A stretch of 64,000 nt of DNA from Tetrahymena elliotti 4EA. Lineage: Eukaryota; Ciliophora; Oligohymenophorea; Hymenostomatida; Tetrahymenidae. Positions within the stretch are counted from its first letter, which is position 1. Each line of letters begins with the position of its first letter. The stretch covers positions 496,001-560,000 of the forward strand of contig JH720296.1 of NCBI GenBank assembly GCA_000231825.2, written 5' to 3'. Made by a program: the position numbers and the translations under genes. This document shows, in pieces, positions 62,853 to 64,000 of the stretch. The notes below the pieces were generated by a model. That model saw nothing but the letters and a program-made list of their open reading frames with translations. It was not told the DNA's origin and searched no databases.

Positions 62853-63637
62853 TCAAGGGATTATTTGACAAAAAGATTACATTTTTTAGAATTATACCTT
62901 TCTATTAATTATCTTATTGAAAATAGAATAAATTCTATAGCTCCAAAATCTAATTTCAGTGATTTGCATTTCCATGAATTCATTCATTTATTTTGAGAGA
63001 AAATGAATTTACAAAACTAAAGCAAAAAATAAATATAATCTTACTAAATTGAATAGGATATCACTTTGTGATGTTTCATACATATTGGATTACATGAGTC
63101 TATTTAATTCATCCTTTTAATTTAAGATATCCATTTCTTCTGGTATTTCCTGAGTTTTTCTTAATTTGTAAGCATTTTCTGAAATTCTGTTTAAGTTTAT
63201 GTTCTCATTCATTCTCTAAACAAGATAACCATTTTCATCTTCTTAGATGTCAGTTAACAAACAATCTTGTCTTCTTTTCTATTTTTGCAAGTATTTTTCC
63301 TCAGCTCTTTTTACTTTTTTTGCTACCATCTTTCCAGTGGCTTTTACATGAAATTTGTTTGAGTTAGCTTTTTCATATTGTTAGTTCTTAATGTTGTTAG
63401 TAAGGGTTGCTCCTTAATTTTTTTTAAAAATTGTGAAAAGCTAATTTTAATTAAAATGACTGTCTTCAAGAGCCTTTTGCTAAAAGTAATTATCCTCATC
63501 GATGTAACTTTAAGGTCCAGTAGTGACTTCTCTCAAGAAACAGTCACTATTAAAAATTTAGGAATCATTTTAAGATTAAGAAGTTAATTCGATTTCACTG
63601 TTGATGACAGTTGTATTACTAGGATTATTAAAATCAA
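62853..63637 (-). CDS. 3' exon of an unrecognised gene (5' end not resolved)
   Basis: On the minus strand a coding exon begins at 63637, right after a TAG acceptor, with VDFNNPSNTTVINSEIELTS. It continues through LREVTTGPQSYIDEDNYFQQ, HVKATGKMVAKKVKRAEEKY, CLLTDIQEDENGYLVQRM and LNRISENAYKLRKTQEIPEE. The sequence is charged and helical, with a lysine/arginine-rich stretch (KKVKRAEEKYLQKQKRRQ) that could be a nuclear signal or nucleic-acid contact. The end is uncertain: the frame runs to TGA at 62853-62855, but a splice near 63020 would stop at 62984-62986. The first exon or exons lie upstream, possibly beyond the window edge at 64000. I do not recognise the family. Confidence 0.6.
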
Positions 63638-64000
63638 CTATTTTGAAGTATATTTTAAGAAGGCCACTTTTTTTAAATTGTATAAATGGCTGAACTTGTA
63701 TGCTATATTATTAAAAGAATTGAATAAATATTAAAGCAAAAAGTAATTAAGTTTGGTATTTGAGAAAATTAACTTTTTTTTTGTTCCTTCTTGAAATTAA
63801 TTACAGTTTTAGTAAATGTAGAATTAAGTTTACTTTTTAAGTCTTTGTAGTTAGTTTAAAATAAAACTTGAATGGGTTTATAATACTTTATTAGTAAGAG
63901 AAAACATTTAAATTTCAAGAACTGTGCTCTTAATTAAATAAAAAGTCTAAAAAACAAAAAATAATAAGACAGAAAAAATATGGCTTTACCTTTATTTTTA
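63638..64000. other. Upstream part of the edge gene
   Basis: AT-rich sequence that is probably intron or 5' region of the minus-strand gene ending at 62853. A possible donor (AAG followed by GTAAAGCC on the minus strand) lies at about 63990. No coding segment is recognised. Confidence 0.35.

Noticed and set aside
1..64000. CRISPR arrays, insertion sequences, telomeric C4A2 runs and the chromosome-breakage 15-mer
   Set aside because: None was found when reading through the window; the ciliate macronuclear context also makes the bacterial features unexpected.

Overview
The window looks like macronuclear DNA of a ciliate close to Tetrahymena. It is extremely AT-rich, and long conserved proteins read through only when TAA and TAG are taken as glutamine and TGA as the sole stop. 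Introns are short, AT-rich and GT...AG, commonly 50-120 nt. Genes lie singly on both strands, with 0.3-3.7 kb spacers between them. I chained exons by hand; a splice model was accepted when reading phase, family motifs and length agreed. Positions quoted as exact rest on that chaining, and those marked approximate do not.

Layout. 0-12.5 kb holds signalling genes: a dual-specificity phosphatase (-), an ankyrin-AGC kinase fusion (+), a leucine-rich-repeat protein (-), a PP2C phosphatase (+) and a single-domain thioredoxin (+). 13.4-16.6 kb holds an APC4-like subunit of the anaphase-promoting complex (+). 17-25.5 kb is a minus-strand block: two zinc-knuckle, coiled-coil, SPRY-like proteins flanking a short VEFS-box protein, then an unrecognised protein. 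27.8-32.5 kb holds a papain-family protease (+) and a RING protein (-). 32.5-36.2 kb is the longest gene-free stretch and contains the best non-coding candidates. 36.2-41.8 kb holds a polyQ-tailed kinase (+) and ribosomal protein eS6 (+). 43-49.3 kb holds a PX-domain sorting nexin with DPF motifs (-) and a TBCCD1-like protein (-). 50-64 kb holds unrecognised ciliate-type proteins, a tiny secreted or membrane protein, a probably decayed coding locus near 60 kb and a gene cut by the window edge.

The genes are independently transcribed housekeeping, signalling, cell-cycle and trafficking genes. No operon, phage, CRISPR or insertion sequence is visible. The main points of interest are an snRNA-like structured island at 34.8 kb sharing a GC-rich 11-mer with 43.0 kb, a perfect 21-bp hairpin at 33.96 kb, diverged direct repeats in two spacers, a VEFS-box-only protein, and the 59.5-60.7 kb locus.
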